A stretch of 64,000 nt of DNA from Rhodococcus globerulus NBRC 14531 (lineage in GTDB: Bacteria > Actinomycetota > Actinomycetes > Mycobacteriales > Mycobacteriaceae). The translations under genes and the position numbers were made by a program. Shown here one piece after another: positions 25,370 through 34,585 of the stretch. Each line of letters opens with the position of its first letter. Position 1 is the stretch's first letter. The stretch lies in NCBI RefSeq assembly GCF_001894805.1, contig NZ_BCWX01000005.1:62001-126000 (forward strand), in the 5' to 3' direction. A model generated the notes under the pieces. It did no database searches and was not told the DNA's origin. It saw only the letters and a program-made list of their open reading frames with translations.

Positions 25370-26011
25370 TTATTTTCGCCAGAACAGGTGGTGGGTCATC
25401 CCACTCGGGCTTGGCACGATCTCGAGATTGAAACGGTCACGCAGCTCGTCCGGCGACTCCCAGAGACGGAGCCCGGAACCGAGCTCGACCGGAGAAACCG
25501 CGACGTGCATGGTGTCGACGAGATCCGCGTCGAGAAACTCCCGGATTGTGGTCACCCCACCGCCGAGCCGGACGTCCTTACCCTGTGCGGCCTCGCGGGC
25601 CTGCTCGAGCGCGGTCGTCGGGTCTGCGTCGACAAAATGAAAAGTCGTGTCGGAAAGGGTGAACGACGGTCTTGGGTGGTGGGTCATGACAAACACGGGC
25701 GTGTGGAATGGCGGCTCGTCGCCCCACCATCCCTGCCACTCGAGGTCTTTCCAGGGTCCACGCTGGAATCCGAATTTGTTGCGGCCCATGATTTCGGCGC
25801 CGATATTCTGGGCGAAGTCGCGAGAGAAGTAATCGTCGAGCCCTCGACTTCCACCGGGGTCGGTTCGATTCGGCCAGCTGGCCGTGGCTCCGGCCCACGC
25901 AAACATATCGCGATGGTCGAACCCGAACGGGCTCTCGAAACTCTGGTTCTCACCCGCGGCGACTCCGTCACTGGAGATGGTGAAGTTCTGGACCCGTAGT
26001 AGCTGATTCAC
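25370..26011 (-). CDS. Dihydrofolate reductase / RibD C-terminal family protein
   Basis: The 213-residue protein (VQNFTISSDGVAAGENQ, IMGRNKFG, HHPRPSFTLSDTTFHFVDAD, VRLGGGVTTIREFLDADLVD) belongs to the RibD-C/DHFR-like reductase family common in actinobacteria. It presumably uses NADPH, but the substrate is not known. The start is GTG 26011 with a GGAG six bases upstream; the frame extends to 26041. Confidence 0.85.
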   Translation of the reverse strand: MNQLLRVQNFTISSDGVAAGENQSFESPFGFDHRDMFAWAGATASWPNRTDPGGSRGLDDYFSRDFAQNIGAEIMGRNKFGFQRGPWKDLEWQGWWGDEPPFHTPVFVMTHHPRPSFTLSDTTFHFVDADPTTALEQAREAAQGKDVRLGGGVTTIREFLDADLVDTMHVAVSPVELGSGLRLWESPDELRDRFNLEIVPSPSGMTHHLFWRK

Positions 26012-26096
26012 TGTGCGCTCCCACACTCTCGATGATGGCAATACGGGAATTAAGACTCGGCGGAGAGGTGAAACTCATCGGCGGCGGAACTATGCA

Positions 26097-26930
26097 TTAA
26101 GCCTGATCGTCCATGAGACCGAGCGTGTCCCAAGCCCGCTCGATGCGTCCGGCCGAAAAACGAGCATCGGAGCTTTCGAGCTCGGCGAGGATGGCCTGGA
26201 CGACAGCGACCATGGCTGTCAGCGACGGAGTCACGTAGATACCCTCGATCGGGGTGATCACGACGTGATCGGCGTATGTGTTCAGGGGTGACGAGTGCAG
26301 GTCGGTGAGAACGGCGATAGTCGCGCCCCTTTCGCGTGCAAGACGGGTTAATCCACGCAATGTACTGGTGAGGCGCCAAACATTGATGACAATGACACAG
26401 TCGCGTTCGTCCAGGTGTGACACGTGTATCGCCTGCGACGTTGCGGAGCCGGCCGAGAGGCGGATGTCGTATCCGTAGACGGACGCCAGGTAACTGAGTA
26501 CCTGTGCGGGTCCTGCCCCGGATCCACTGGTGATCAACACGATTCGACGGGCCGCTTTCATCGCGTCGGCAACGCTCTTGATGGCAGTGACGTTGGCCGC
26601 GGACGAAACGGCGGCGAGGTTTGCCACATCCTGCCTCAGCATTTGCGCCGCCGCCTCCGTTGATTCGGGGCGCTCGGGATTTGTTGTCACGAGTGAGTCG
26701 AGATATTCGGCTCTGAGCGCTTGACGAAGATCGCTCCACCCCTCGAACTGGAGTTGCTGGGCGGTCCGCACAACAGTGGAGACATTCACTCCAGCGCGCT
26801 CGGCGACTTCGCGGCCAGATGCATACGAGGCGAACTGCGGCATCTGTGCAAGAACTTGTATTACCCGATCGGCCTGAGCTCCGAGGTTCGCGCGCTCTGC
26901 TCGTTGCGCGAGCATCGTCCCAACCGTCAC
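26097..26930 (-). CDS. MurR/RpiR family transcriptional regulator (HTH + SIS)
   Basis: The protein has an N-terminal RpiR helix-turn-helix (ASGREVAERAGVNVSTVVRTAQQLQFEGW, split here as about residues 38-65) and a C-terminal SIS sugar-phosphate-binding domain (VLITSGSGAGPAQVLSYLAS, AIAVLTDLHSSPL). It is divergent from the amidohydrolase at 27170 and is its likely regulator; the ligand may be a substrate of that enzyme rather than a sugar phosphate. Start choices are GTG 26930 (AGAGG upstream), ATG 26915 and ATG 26972. Confidence 0.85.
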   Translation of the reverse strand: MTVGTMLAQRAERANLGAQADRVIQVLAQMPQFASYASGREVAERAGVNVSTVVRTAQQLQFEGWSDLRQALRAEYLDSLVTTNPERPESTEAAAQMLRQDVANLAAVSSAANVTAIKSVADAMKAARRIVLITSGSGAGPAQVLSYLASVYGYDIRLSAGSATSQAIHVSHLDERDCVIVINVWRLTSTLRGLTRLARERGATIAVLTDLHSSPLNTYADHVVITPIEGIYVTPSLTAMVAVVQAILAELESSDARFSAGRIERAWDTLGLMDDQA

Positions 26931-27065
26931 CTCGGAGCGCCTCTTTTCACTGGATCTAATACATGGCATCAAGCGTCGCTGACGACCTGAAACACGTCAC
27001 TGGTCGCAGTCACGCTATCACCGCAATCTCAGGCCTCCTTGGGGAAACTTCGCATGAACAAAGTG

Positions 27066-27093
27066 TTGCATGAATCGCGACTATGCATCTAAT
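27066..27093 (+). promoter_or_regulatory. Candidate promoter of the amidohydrolase gene
   Basis: TTGCAT (27066-27071) and TCTAAT (27088-27093) are separated by 16 bases, about 75 bp before the start codon in the region shared with the divergent RpiR gene. This is a weak sigma-70-like match judged by eye. The remainder of 26931-27169 shows no gene. Confidence 0.3.
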
Positions 27094-27169
27094 GTTGCGC
27101 GCATCCCAGCCTCGACGCGAGCATTCACGCAGCCCACGGACAACAATCAATCGCTTTCAAGGAGAGACC

Positions 27170-28399
27170 ATGCGCACTCGGGTAATAAACGCCCACACGC
27201 TCGAACCCTCGACCGGCGAGCGGCAGAAGAATGCCTGGATCGACATCGCCGACGGGCGGATCGTCGACAGCGGGGTGGGGCGGCCCCCCGCTTCGGCCGG
27301 TGACATTCGAATCATCGATGCAGGTGGGGGAACCGTCATGCCCGGCTTGGTCGACGCCCACGTCCATATCCTGGTGACGACGACAAATACCGCCGAAATT
27401 GCTGGATGGACGCCCGGCTACGCGACTGTCAGAGCGCTGCGCTCGGCGGGCGACATGCTCCGACGTGGTTTCACCACCGTGCGTGATGTCGGTGGCGCCG
27501 ACCATGGAATGGCCCGTGCTTTGCAAGAGGGCTTGGTCCCAGGGCCGCGACTGATCTTCGGCGGTAAAGCACTATCGCAGACCGGTGGCCACGGAGACTT
27601 CCGCTCTCTCAATGACACCTCTGTGCCCTGTTGTCAGCTGAAACCCGACTTCGGACGGATCGCGGACGGCGTTGATGCCGTTCGCCACGCGGCCCGCGAC
27701 GAGTTCCGCAAGGGCGCGCATCACCTGAAGCTTGTCGTCTCCGGTGGGGTCGCATCCCCGACTGACGAGATCTCAGCGGTCCAGTACACACAGGAAGAGA
27801 TACGTGCGGCTGTCATCGAGGCTGAGAACCACAATCGGTACGTCACGGTGCATGCCTACCACCCGCGCTCGGTGAATCAGGCGCTGAGAGCCGGCGTGCG
27901 ATGCGTCGAGCACGGCAACCTCATCGACGACGAGTCGATCCGCCTGCTCGTCGAGAACGACGCCTTCTTGGTCCCGACAATCATCACGTACGAGGCGATG
28001 TACGAGGCCGGTGCTGCATCCGGCCTGTCCGCAGGATCACTGAAGAAGCTCGACGAGGTTCGGACAGCGGCCGTCGGCGCGCTTGAACAGGCCCACCGGG
28101 CAGGAGTGAACCTGGTCTACGGCACCGACTTGCTCGGGCATCTGCAAACGCGTCAACTCGAAGAGTTCACGATCCGTGCGCGCGTTCAGCCGATCCTCGA
28201 CGTGATACGCAGCGCCACCAGCACTGCTGCGCGCTTGCTCGGCATGGAAGGAGAGATCGGCACCCTCGCGCCGGGCGCTCACGCGGACCTCCTCGTGTTG
28301 GACGGGGACCCGGAGCAGGACCTCACTGTCCTCACCACGCCGGAGCGGTACTTGCGTCACGTGATCCACGGCGGTGACGTCACCGACATCGCTAAGTGA
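27170..28399 (+). CDS. Metal-dependent amidohydrolase
   Basis: The 409-residue enzyme follows the amidohydrolase superfamily order: a beta-sandwich start (TRVINAHTLEPSTGE), HVH in GLVDAHVHILV, a lysine in HHLKLVVSGG that may be carboxylated, H in VHAYHP, H in CVEHGNLID, D in YGTDLLG, and a closing sandwich PGAHADLLVLDGDP. This is the imidazolonepropionase/Xaa-Pro- or Xaa-Arg-dipeptidase-like clade (Sgx9260 type). It hydrolyses an amide or related bond in an unidentified substrate. The start has an AAGGAGAG site; the frame extends upstream to 27083. The divergent RpiR protein probably controls it. Confidence 0.87.
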   Translation: MRTRVINAHTLEPSTGERQKNAWIDIADGRIVDSGVGRPPASAGDIRIIDAGGGTVMPGLVDAHVHILVTTTNTAEIAGWTPGYATVRALRSAGDMLRRGFTTVRDVGGADHGMARALQEGLVPGPRLIFGGKALSQTGGHGDFRSLNDTSVPCCQLKPDFGRIADGVDAVRHAARDEFRKGAHHLKLVVSGGVASPTDEISAVQYTQEEIRAAVIEAENHNRYVTVHAYHPRSVNQALRAGVRCVEHGNLIDDESIRLLVENDAFLVPTIITYEAMYEAGAASGLSAGSLKKLDEVRTAAVGALEQAHRAGVNLVYGTDLLGHLQTRQLEEFTIRARVQPILDVIRSATSTAARLLGMEGEIGTLAPGAHADLLVLDGDPEQDLTVLTTPERYLRHVIHGGDVTDIAK

Positions 28400-28485
28400 T
28401 GGACATAACAGCGGAATGTGGAGGCCTACGTCGCCGATAGACATCAGGCCAATCGGATGCATCCGTGTGCATGTGCAGAAATACA

Positions 28486-28527
28486 AGAAAGCCCCTCACC
28501 GGCATCTCTGCTGGTGAGGGGCTTTCT
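28486..28527 (-). terminator. Bidirectional hairpin between amidohydrolase and tRNA-Arg
   Basis: AGAAAGCCCCTCACC pairs perfectly with 28513-28527. It lies four bases past the tRNA-Arg 3' end on the minus strand and about 90 bp past the amidohydrolase stop on the plus strand, so it may serve both. Confidence 0.8.
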
Positions 28528-28531
28528 GTTG

Positions 28532-28604
28532 TGCGCCCGAAGGGATTCGAACCCCTAACCTCTTGATCCGTAGTCAAGTGCTCTATCCGTTGAGCTACGG
28601 GCGC
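28532..28604 (-). tRNA. tRNA-Arg (anticodon ACG)
   Basis: A 73-nt cloverleaf with acceptor GCGCCCG/CGGGCGC, discriminator A, anticodon arm CTTGA-CTACGGA-TCAAG giving ACG, and T-loop GGTTCGAATCC. CCA is not encoded. A34 of this tRNA is the expected substrate of TadA. Confidence 0.96.
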
Positions 28605-28686
28605 ATGTTCTGTTGTGTTGCTGGTCTTGCGTGTCTTGCCGTCGTACTTTCTATCATTTCTTACCCGCCGGTCAAAATCACCGGCG

Positions 28687-28778
28687 TGGCGGAGGCGAGA
28701 GGATTTGAACCTCCGGTCCCTCGTAAAAGGGACAACTCATTAGCAGTGAGTCCCATTCGGCCGCTCTGGCACGCCTCC
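28687..28778 (-). tRNA. tRNA-Ser (anticodon GCT)
   Basis: A 92-nt class II tRNA: acceptor GGAGGCG/CGCCTCC, discriminator G with encoded CCA, anticodon arm ACTCA-CTGCTAA-TGAGT giving GCT, long variable arm (GTCCCTTTTACGAGGGAC), and T-loop GGTTCAAATCC. It reads AGC and AGU. Confidence 0.96.
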
Positions 28779-28874
28779 CTGGGGGTTCCGATCCTTTCGG
28801 ACCGCCGGGACGAAAGATTACACACTTCTCACCACCAAAGGCAAAACGAGTGGTCAGAGCCCTGATTCATGGCG

Positions 28875-29591
28875 TTATCGCAGGTTGCCGTCGAACCAGT
28901 CGAAGATCCGGGTGCGGGCGTCGATGATCGCGGCTGCACAGGGGTCGTCGTCGTCCCGGCCTTCGGGGACTTGTGGTGGTTCGTCCGCTCGATGCTGCAA
29001 TCCTGCGTAGCTCACCACCAGGGTCGCCACGTCGGCTTTTGCCGTCGCCTCCCTCAGCCTGTTGACGTGCTCGGGTGGAGTGTCGGGATCGTCCTCCCCG
29101 TAGAGGGCGAGCCACGGGGCTTGCAAGGACACCGCTGCGTCGAGCAATGCCTGCGCGTCGACAGACAGCGCTTCGACGATCCCACGAGCGGCGACACTCA
29201 CAGCCGCACCGACGGGACGACTGGTTGCGACGAGCATCGCCGCGGTGCCTGCCGCGTCGAAACCGAGGACGCCGATGGTGTCGGCCGGGACGTCGCGGCC
29301 CGTGAGCCAATCGAGGGTCGCGTCGACGTCGGCAAAGAGGTTGTCACCAAAAACATCGCCCTGGATTACCTCGGGTTCACGGTGAAAAAGATGCGGGGCG
29401 ACGGTCAGCCAGCCGTCGACGGCAAGGGCAGCCATCAACTCGAGGAGCGCTTTGCTGAATTGCCTCGCCTCGTGCAATACGACGATCGCGCCACGGGTCG
29501 GGCCGTCGGGTTCCACCACGGTCAGTGGCACAGTGGCGACGCCGCCGTCGGCCACCCGCAGATTCGCGGCATCTCGGAACATTCCCGACAT
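28875..29591 (-). CDS. Dienelactone-hydrolase family protein with replaced nucleophile
   Basis: The 238-residue alpha/beta hydrolase resembles dienelactone hydrolase: HEARQF near residue 38 at the oxyanion/glutamate position, the elbow GFDAAGT, an acid region YGEDDPDTPPE, and LQHRADEP with the late histidine. In active dienelactone hydrolases the elbow reads GFC-x-G-G; here the nucleophile position is aspartate. It may be an inactive or repurposed member. It is divergent from hisC2 with overlapping upstream regions. The start is ATG 29591 (AGGAAG just upstream) or ATG 29582. Confidence 0.8.
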   Translation of the reverse strand: MSGMFRDAANLRVADGGVATVPLTVVEPDGPTRGAIVVLHEARQFSKALLELMAALAVDGWLTVAPHLFHREPEVIQGDVFGDNLFADVDATLDWLTGRDVPADTIGVLGFDAAGTAAMLVATSRPVGAAVSVAARGIVEALSVDAQALLDAAVSLQAPWLALYGEDDPDTPPEHVNRLREATAKADVATLVVSYAGLQHRADEPPQVPEGRDDDDPCAAAIIDARTRIFDWFDGNLR

Positions 29592-29653
29592 GCTTCCTAC
29601 TCTGACACGTGGACGGCTCGAGCGCACCGAATCAGAGCGCGCATAATCGGACT

Positions 29654-30730
29654 GTGACCCCACACATTCGCCCCGACCTCGCTTCGATCCCCGCCTACGT
29701 TCCCGGACGCAATTTTCCGGGTGCGATCAAACTCGCGAGCAACGAAACGACACTTGGCCCGCTGCCCAGCGTCCGTGATGCCGTGGCCGAAGCTGTCGGA
29801 CACGCGAATCGTTACCCCGACAACGGCGCGGTGGCATTGATCGAGACGCTTGCGTCATTCTTGAATGTCGAACCGGCAAACGTCGCTGCTGGTTGCGGCT
29901 CTGTGACGCTGTGCCAAGAGTTGGTACAGGTCACATGCGATCCGGGCGACGAGGTAATCTACGCGTGGCGCTCCTTCGAGGCCTACCCGGTGGTGACTCA
30001 GGTTGGCCACGCGGTGTCGGTGAAGGTCCCGCTGGCCGAGGATTTCGGGCACGACCTCGGCGCGATGCTCGCCGCGATCACGGACCGCACGCGCCTGATC
30101 TTCATCTGCAACCCCAACAACCCGACCGGCAATGCACTGTCGAAAGCGGAACTCGAAAGCTTCCTGAACGCCGTCCCGTCGAGCGTCGTCGTCGCTCTCG
30201 ACGAGGCGTACTACGAGTACTCCCGATCCGATGCGGACGGCATCGAACTGTTCCGCAATCGCCCGAATGTGGTTGTACTGCGCACGTTCTCGAAGGCGTA
30301 CGGCTTGGCCGGTATCCGGGTGGGTTACGCGGTGGCCCATCCCGAGATCATCGTCGCGCTCGGCAAGGTCCACACACCGTTCTCGGTGAGCGCGCTCGCG
30401 CAGACCGCCGCCATCGCATCGCTGGCCGCAGCCGACGAACTCCTCGCCCGCACCGACGCCGTCATCGCGGAGCGGACTCGCGTTCGCACCGCACTGATCG
30501 AGGCCGGCTACACCGTCCCCGAATCGTCGGCGAATTTTGTCTACCTGCCGCTCCGCGAACTCTCTCCCGGCTACGCCGATGCAAGTACCGAATCCGGCAT
30601 CCTGATCCGCCAGTACGGCACCGAGGGCGTCCGCATGACCATCGGCGATCCGGACGAGAACGATGCCTTCCTCGCATTTGCCTTGACCGACGAAGCCAAG
30701 CGCTTGGCGGGAATCGGCGTCAGCGCGTGA
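29654..30730 (+). CDS. hisC2: Histidinol-phosphate / aromatic amino acid aminotransferase
   Basis: This 358-residue fold-type I aminotransferase has IKLASNETTLGPLPSV, the NPNNPTG motif, the aspartate in ALDEAYYEYS, the PLP lysine in RTFSKAYGLAGIRVGY and the substrate-binding arginine in GVRMTIG. Sequence and context match the HisC2/Pat type that makes phenylalanine or tyrosine from keto acids, complementing tyrA upstream in this window. The start is GTG 29654. Confidence 0.87.
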   Translation: MTPHIRPDLASIPAYVPGRNFPGAIKLASNETTLGPLPSVRDAVAEAVGHANRYPDNGAVALIETLASFLNVEPANVAAGCGSVTLCQELVQVTCDPGDEVIYAWRSFEAYPVVTQVGHAVSVKVPLAEDFGHDLGAMLAAITDRTRLIFICNPNNPTGNALSKAELESFLNAVPSSVVVALDEAYYEYSRSDADGIELFRNRPNVVVLRTFSKAYGLAGIRVGYAVAHPEIIVALGKVHTPFSVSALAQTAAIASLAAADELLARTDAVIAERTRVRTALIEAGYTVPESSANFVYLPLRELSPGYADASTESGILIRQYGTEGVRMTIGDPDENDAFLAFALTDEAKRLAGIGVSA

Positions 30731-30830
30731 CACTTGATACATAACTGTTACGCCCAGCCCTAGAATTCGTTCTCGCGGCCAGGCACACTCAGGAAGGTTC
30801 GAAACCGGTCCGGAGGAAGGAGCACGAAGT

Positions 30831-32513
30831 ATGACGCGAGGCATCACACGCGCTTGTGCTGTGCTCGCGACTTCTCTCCTCGCAACCTCCCTGAGTGTGA
30901 CTGGCGTGGCTAGCGCCCAGAGCCCCGATACCGTCTCGGTCCGGTTGCTCGCGTTCAACGATCTCCACGGCAGTCTGCTGCCACCAGAAGGCGAACGCAG
31001 CCAAATCATGCAGGCCGACGGTTCGTACACCCCCGCGGGCGGCGCCGCATACCTCGCCGCGTACGTGTCCCAGCTGCGAAACCAAGCGTCGAATTCGTTG
31101 CTCTACTCCGTGGGTGACAACTGGGGATCGTCCGCACTGGAATCGTCGATGTTCAACGACGAACCAACAGTCGAATTGCTCAACCGCATGCAGATCAATG
31201 CGTCGGCGATCGGCAATCACGAACTCGACGACGGCCTCGCGGAATTTCGTCGGATGGAATCGGGTGGGTGCTCCGCGGAGAACGCCTGCACCTTCAGTCC
31301 CACGTTCGGCGGAGCCAATTTTCCGCTGATGGCGGCCAACATGACGTATACCGACGGCACACCGGCGACGCTGCCCTTCACGGTCGACATCGTGGACGGC
31401 GTTCCCCTCGGCGTGATTGCGATTGCGGCAAGTAACACAGCTCAGATCGTGGCACCGGACGGCGTTTCGACCCTGAAATTCGGCGACGAGGTCGAAGCAA
31501 TCGATCGCACCGCGGACGTTCTCGACTTCTTCGGCGTCAAAGCCATCACCGTGCTGTTGCACCGCGGCGACGAACCGGACATTGCGGGTGGGCCAAACGA
31601 CTGCAACGTCACATCCGGTCCCGCTCGCGACATCGCGTTGCGAGCATCGCCGAAAGTCGACGTCATCTTTACCGCGGACAGTCATCAGCAGTACAACTGC
31701 GAATACCCCGATCCCGCCGGAAATCCCCGCGTGGTGATGCAGGGTGCGTCGCACGGTCGCATCGTCTCCGTCGCGGATGTCGTGATCGACCGCACCACTC
31801 GGGACGTCCTGCGCGATCAGACATCGTCGTTCAATCAGATAGTGACACACGATATTTCGCCGGACCCCGACACGGCAGCGCTTGCCGATCAAGCATGGAA
31901 TGCGGCTGCCGAAGTGGCACAACGTCCCGTCGGGACAATCACCGCCGACCTGACTCGCGACCAGACACCCAGCGGAGAATCCGCCATCGGCAACCTGATC
32001 GCCGACGCTCAATTGGCGGCTGGCACCGCGCGGGGAGCCCAAATCGCTCTGACCAATCCGGGCGGAATCCGCGAAGACCTCGACACTGGAACAGTGACCT
32101 ACCGCCAGGCCCATGCGGTGCAACCGTTCGGCAACAGCCTCGAGGTGCTGTCCATCACAGGGGCGGCATTGAAAGATGCGCTGGAACAGCAGTTCCAATT
32201 TTCGCCGGAATACTTGCCGTTCGAACGAATCCTCGCCCCGTCTGCTGGTTTCACCTACACACTCGACCGCAAGGCCCCCGCCGGGTCACGCGTCTCGGAA
32301 ATGCGCCTGAACGGCGAAAACATCAACCCGGACACGGTTTATCGTGTTGCGGTCAACAAGTTCCTCGCCGAAGGCGGCGACGGGTTCACAGCCCTGCGCA
32401 GCGCCACCGAAACAACCGGCGCGGGCAACGACCTCGACGCCCTGGTTGCCCTGTTCACCTCCGGCTCACCAGTTCCGCCGCCGGCCACCGATCGCATCCG
32501 CACGGTCGGCTGA
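30831..32513 (+). CDS. Secreted 5'-nucleotidase / UshA-like metallophosphatase
   Basis: The 560-residue protein has a Sec signal peptide (hydrophobic core about 8-26, cleavage near VASAQS). The N-terminal calcineurin-like metallophosphoesterase domain has LLAFNDLHGSL, GDNWGSSALES, GNHELDDG and TADSHQQYNCEYP. The C-terminal 5'-nucleotidase domain has ESAIGNLIADAQLAA and ALTNPGGIREDL. It hydrolyses nucleotides outside the membrane for phosphate and nucleoside scavenging. The start has a GGAGGAAGGAG ribosome site. Confidence 0.9.
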   Translation: MTRGITRACAVLATSLLATSLSVTGVASAQSPDTVSVRLLAFNDLHGSLLPPEGERSQIMQADGSYTPAGGAAYLAAYVSQLRNQASNSLLYSVGDNWGSSALESSMFNDEPTVELLNRMQINASAIGNHELDDGLAEFRRMESGGCSAENACTFSPTFGGANFPLMAANMTYTDGTPATLPFTVDIVDGVPLGVIAIAASNTAQIVAPDGVSTLKFGDEVEAIDRTADVLDFFGVKAITVLLHRGDEPDIAGGPNDCNVTSGPARDIALRASPKVDVIFTADSHQQYNCEYPDPAGNPRVVMQGASHGRIVSVADVVIDRTTRDVLRDQTSSFNQIVTHDISPDPDTAALADQAWNAAAEVAQRPVGTITADLTRDQTPSGESAIGNLIADAQLAAGTARGAQIALTNPGGIREDLDTGTVTYRQAHAVQPFGNSLEVLSITGAALKDALEQQFQFSPEYLPFERILAPSAGFTYTLDRKAPAGSRVSEMRLNGENINPDTVYRVAVNKFLAEGGDGFTALRSATETTGAGNDLDALVALFTSGSPVPPPATDRIRTVG

Positions 32514-32549
32514 ATAGGCATCAGCGAGCCGATTGCCTAGTCTCGACTG

Positions 32550-33419
32550 GTGATCATCGCGACCCATAACGGCAAGTTCCACGCAGACGACGTCTTCGGC
32601 GTATCGCTCCTGAAGCAGCTGTACCCCGACGCCACCGTCGTACGCACCCGTGACGAGGACGTCCTGAACAGCGCAGACATCGTGCTCGACGTCGGCGGAC
32701 GCTACGAGCCGGCAGCCGGCCGTTTCGACCACCACCAGCGCGGTGCGGGCGAACGCAGCAACGGCATCCTGTACTCAGCCTTCGGGTTGCTGTGGCAGGA
32801 GTTCGGCCTGAAGTTCTGCAACGGCGACGAGTCCGTGTGCCGTCGTATCGACGGCCGCCTGGTCGAGGGCATCGACGCCGTCGACAACGGTCAGGAGATC
32901 TACACCCTCAACGAGTTCGGCACCAAGCCATTCGACCTGTCCGCGGTTCTGGATCTGTTCAATCCCATCTCGTCCACCGACGAGGAGTTCGATACACAAT
33001 TCGAACTCGCGGTTGCGCTCGCAACACAGATCCTGATTCGCTTGCGCGCCAAGTACGCCGGCGACGCAGCGGCCGAGAAGGAGTTCGCGGACACGTACGC
33101 CAAAGCGTCGGATCCGCGATTTGTCGTCCTGGAACGCTTCATTCCGCACGGCCGCGCGGCGTCGGCTCAGCCGGAGCTGTTGTTCACGATCTTCCCGAAC
33201 ACCAACGGCGGCTGGTCGATTCAGACCGTCAAGCCGGCTGATTCGAAGTTCGGTTCACGAAAGCTGTTGCCGGAGCAGTGGCGCGGCCTCAACGGTTCGG
33301 ATCTGGCGGCCGAAACCGGCGTCGACTCGTCTGTGTTCTGCCACAAGGCCGGATTCATCGCTGCCGCGCACACTCGCGACGATGCGATGAAGCTGCTGGA
33401 ATTGGCTCTCGCAGAGTAG
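32550..33419 (+). CDS. MYG1 family protein (DHH-like metal-dependent hydrolase)
   Basis: The 289-residue protein begins at GTG 32550 with IIATHNGKFHADDVFGV and has FDHHQRG and GIDAVDNGQE, the metal-binding motifs of the MYG1/UPF0160 family, followed by PELLFTIFPNTNGGWSIQTV. Eukaryotic MYG1 is an exonuclease; bacterial roles are untested as far as I know. It follows the 5'-nucleotidase by 36 bp and may be co-transcribed. Confidence 0.88.
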   Translation: MIIATHNGKFHADDVFGVSLLKQLYPDATVVRTRDEDVLNSADIVLDVGGRYEPAAGRFDHHQRGAGERSNGILYSAFGLLWQEFGLKFCNGDESVCRRIDGRLVEGIDAVDNGQEIYTLNEFGTKPFDLSAVLDLFNPISSTDEEFDTQFELAVALATQILIRLRAKYAGDAAAEKEFADTYAKASDPRFVVLERFIPHGRAASAQPELLFTIFPNTNGGWSIQTVKPADSKFGSRKLLPEQWRGLNGSDLAAETGVDSSVFCHKAGFIAAAHTRDDAMKLLELALAE

Positions 33420-33436
33420 ATCCTCAGCGTGGTTCT

Positions 33437-34453
33437 TCAGCGACGGAGTGCGGATTCCAGTATCGGCCAGGAATCGTGCAGTGCATCCTCGTAATAGGGC
33501 CACGAATGGGTTCCGCTGTCCCGGTAGGCAAACACTCCCGCGATGCCCAGACCTTCGAGCCTGCTCTCGAAGGCCTGGGTGCACGAATGGACGAGCGCTT
33601 CGAGCGGCCCACCCCGGACAATCGCCGTCGCTCCTTCCAGAGTGAGGGCTGTGTTGTGCGCTCCTGGCAATCCGCTGCTCGCAGAGCTGTAGATCGTTTT
33701 GCCACGCAACGCCTCCGCATTGCCCGACGGATTGTGATTGCGCCAATCCGGATCCCCGGCCGGCCCCCACATATTCGTGGCGTCGCCGTTCTTGCTGGCA
33801 ACCGTGGCGCGCACGAAGTCCTGTGAGTACGGCGCCGTGGTGTCGAGACACCCACTGTACGAAGCCAATCCCGTGTACAAGTCCGGATTCCGAGTGATCA
33901 GGTTGCCCGCAGCCAGAGCGCCCATGGATACGCCGCCGACAACATTGGTGCCGTTCCCCGCGAATGCCTCGTCGATGAGGGGCGGTAACTCTCGCGTCAG
34001 AAACGACTCCCACTTGTTCACACCGAGGTTCGGGTCGTTGCTGCGCCAGTCGGTATAAAAACTGCCGGTACCTCCCACCGGCAGAACCACATTGACGTCC
34101 TTGTCGGCAAAGAACGCCTCGATGTCGGTGTTCTGCGTCCACGTACTTTCGGTGTATCCCGACTCCGACCCGGCACTGACCCCGTCGAGGAGATAAAACG
34201 TCGGGCGAGGGCCCGGCGCCCTCTCGGGGTGCAGAACCTGAACCTGAACTTCGCGGCGCATCGACGCGGACTCGACAAACACTGCACTGCGAGTGGGCGT
34301 CAACTGCTCGATCCGTGCGATATGAGCGATCTCTGTCTCGATGTGAGCTATCCCTGTCTCGGCGTGAGCGACAGCTGTATCGGAGTGCGCAACACCGACG
34401 AGGCCGAATGCACTTACCGAGAGAATCACTCCGAGTACCACTGACGTCCGCAT
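33437..34453 (-). CDS. Secreted esterase of the antigen-85 / mycolyltransferase-like family
   Basis: The 338-residue protein has a signal peptide (MRTSVVLGVILSVSAFGLVG) and an alpha/beta hydrolase core: FYLLDGVSAGSESGY, LPVGGTGSFYTDW, nucleophile GVSMGALAAG and catalytic histidine in GTHSWPYYED. The fold and motifs are those of the Ag85/esterase D family; a mycolyltransferase role is possible but the trehalose-binding residues cannot be judged by eye. After the signal peptide there is a short repetitive stretch (AVAHAETGIAHIETEIAHIA). The start at 34453 has AAGGTGG upstream. Confidence 0.85.
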   Translation of the reverse strand: MRTSVVLGVILSVSAFGLVGVAHSDTAVAHAETGIAHIETEIAHIARIEQLTPTRSAVFVESASMRREVQVQVLHPERAPGPRPTFYLLDGVSAGSESGYTESTWTQNTDIEAFFADKDVNVVLPVGGTGSFYTDWRSNDPNLGVNKWESFLTRELPPLIDEAFAGNGTNVVGGVSMGALAAGNLITRNPDLYTGLASYSGCLDTTAPYSQDFVRATVASKNGDATNMWGPAGDPDWRNHNPSGNAEALRGKTIYSSASSGLPGAHNTALTLEGATAIVRGGPLEALVHSCTQAFESRLEGLGIAGVFAYRDSGTHSWPYYEDALHDSWPILESALRR

Positions 34454-34585
34454 AAGTGGCCACCTTCTCACATAACGCCGTGTCAGACTGTTCGGTCGTG
34501 GCTGCCGATTCGACCGAAGGATTGAGTCGATCAAAAGCCGGGTATGCGTCACTCTTGGCAAGTTCTCCACCGATGCACACACAGG

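Noticed and set aside
30789-32198. 469-codon minus-strand frame opposite the 5'-nucleotidase
   Set aside because: The plus strand encodes a complete signal peptide and both nucleotidase domains. The antisense translation has no recognisable motif.
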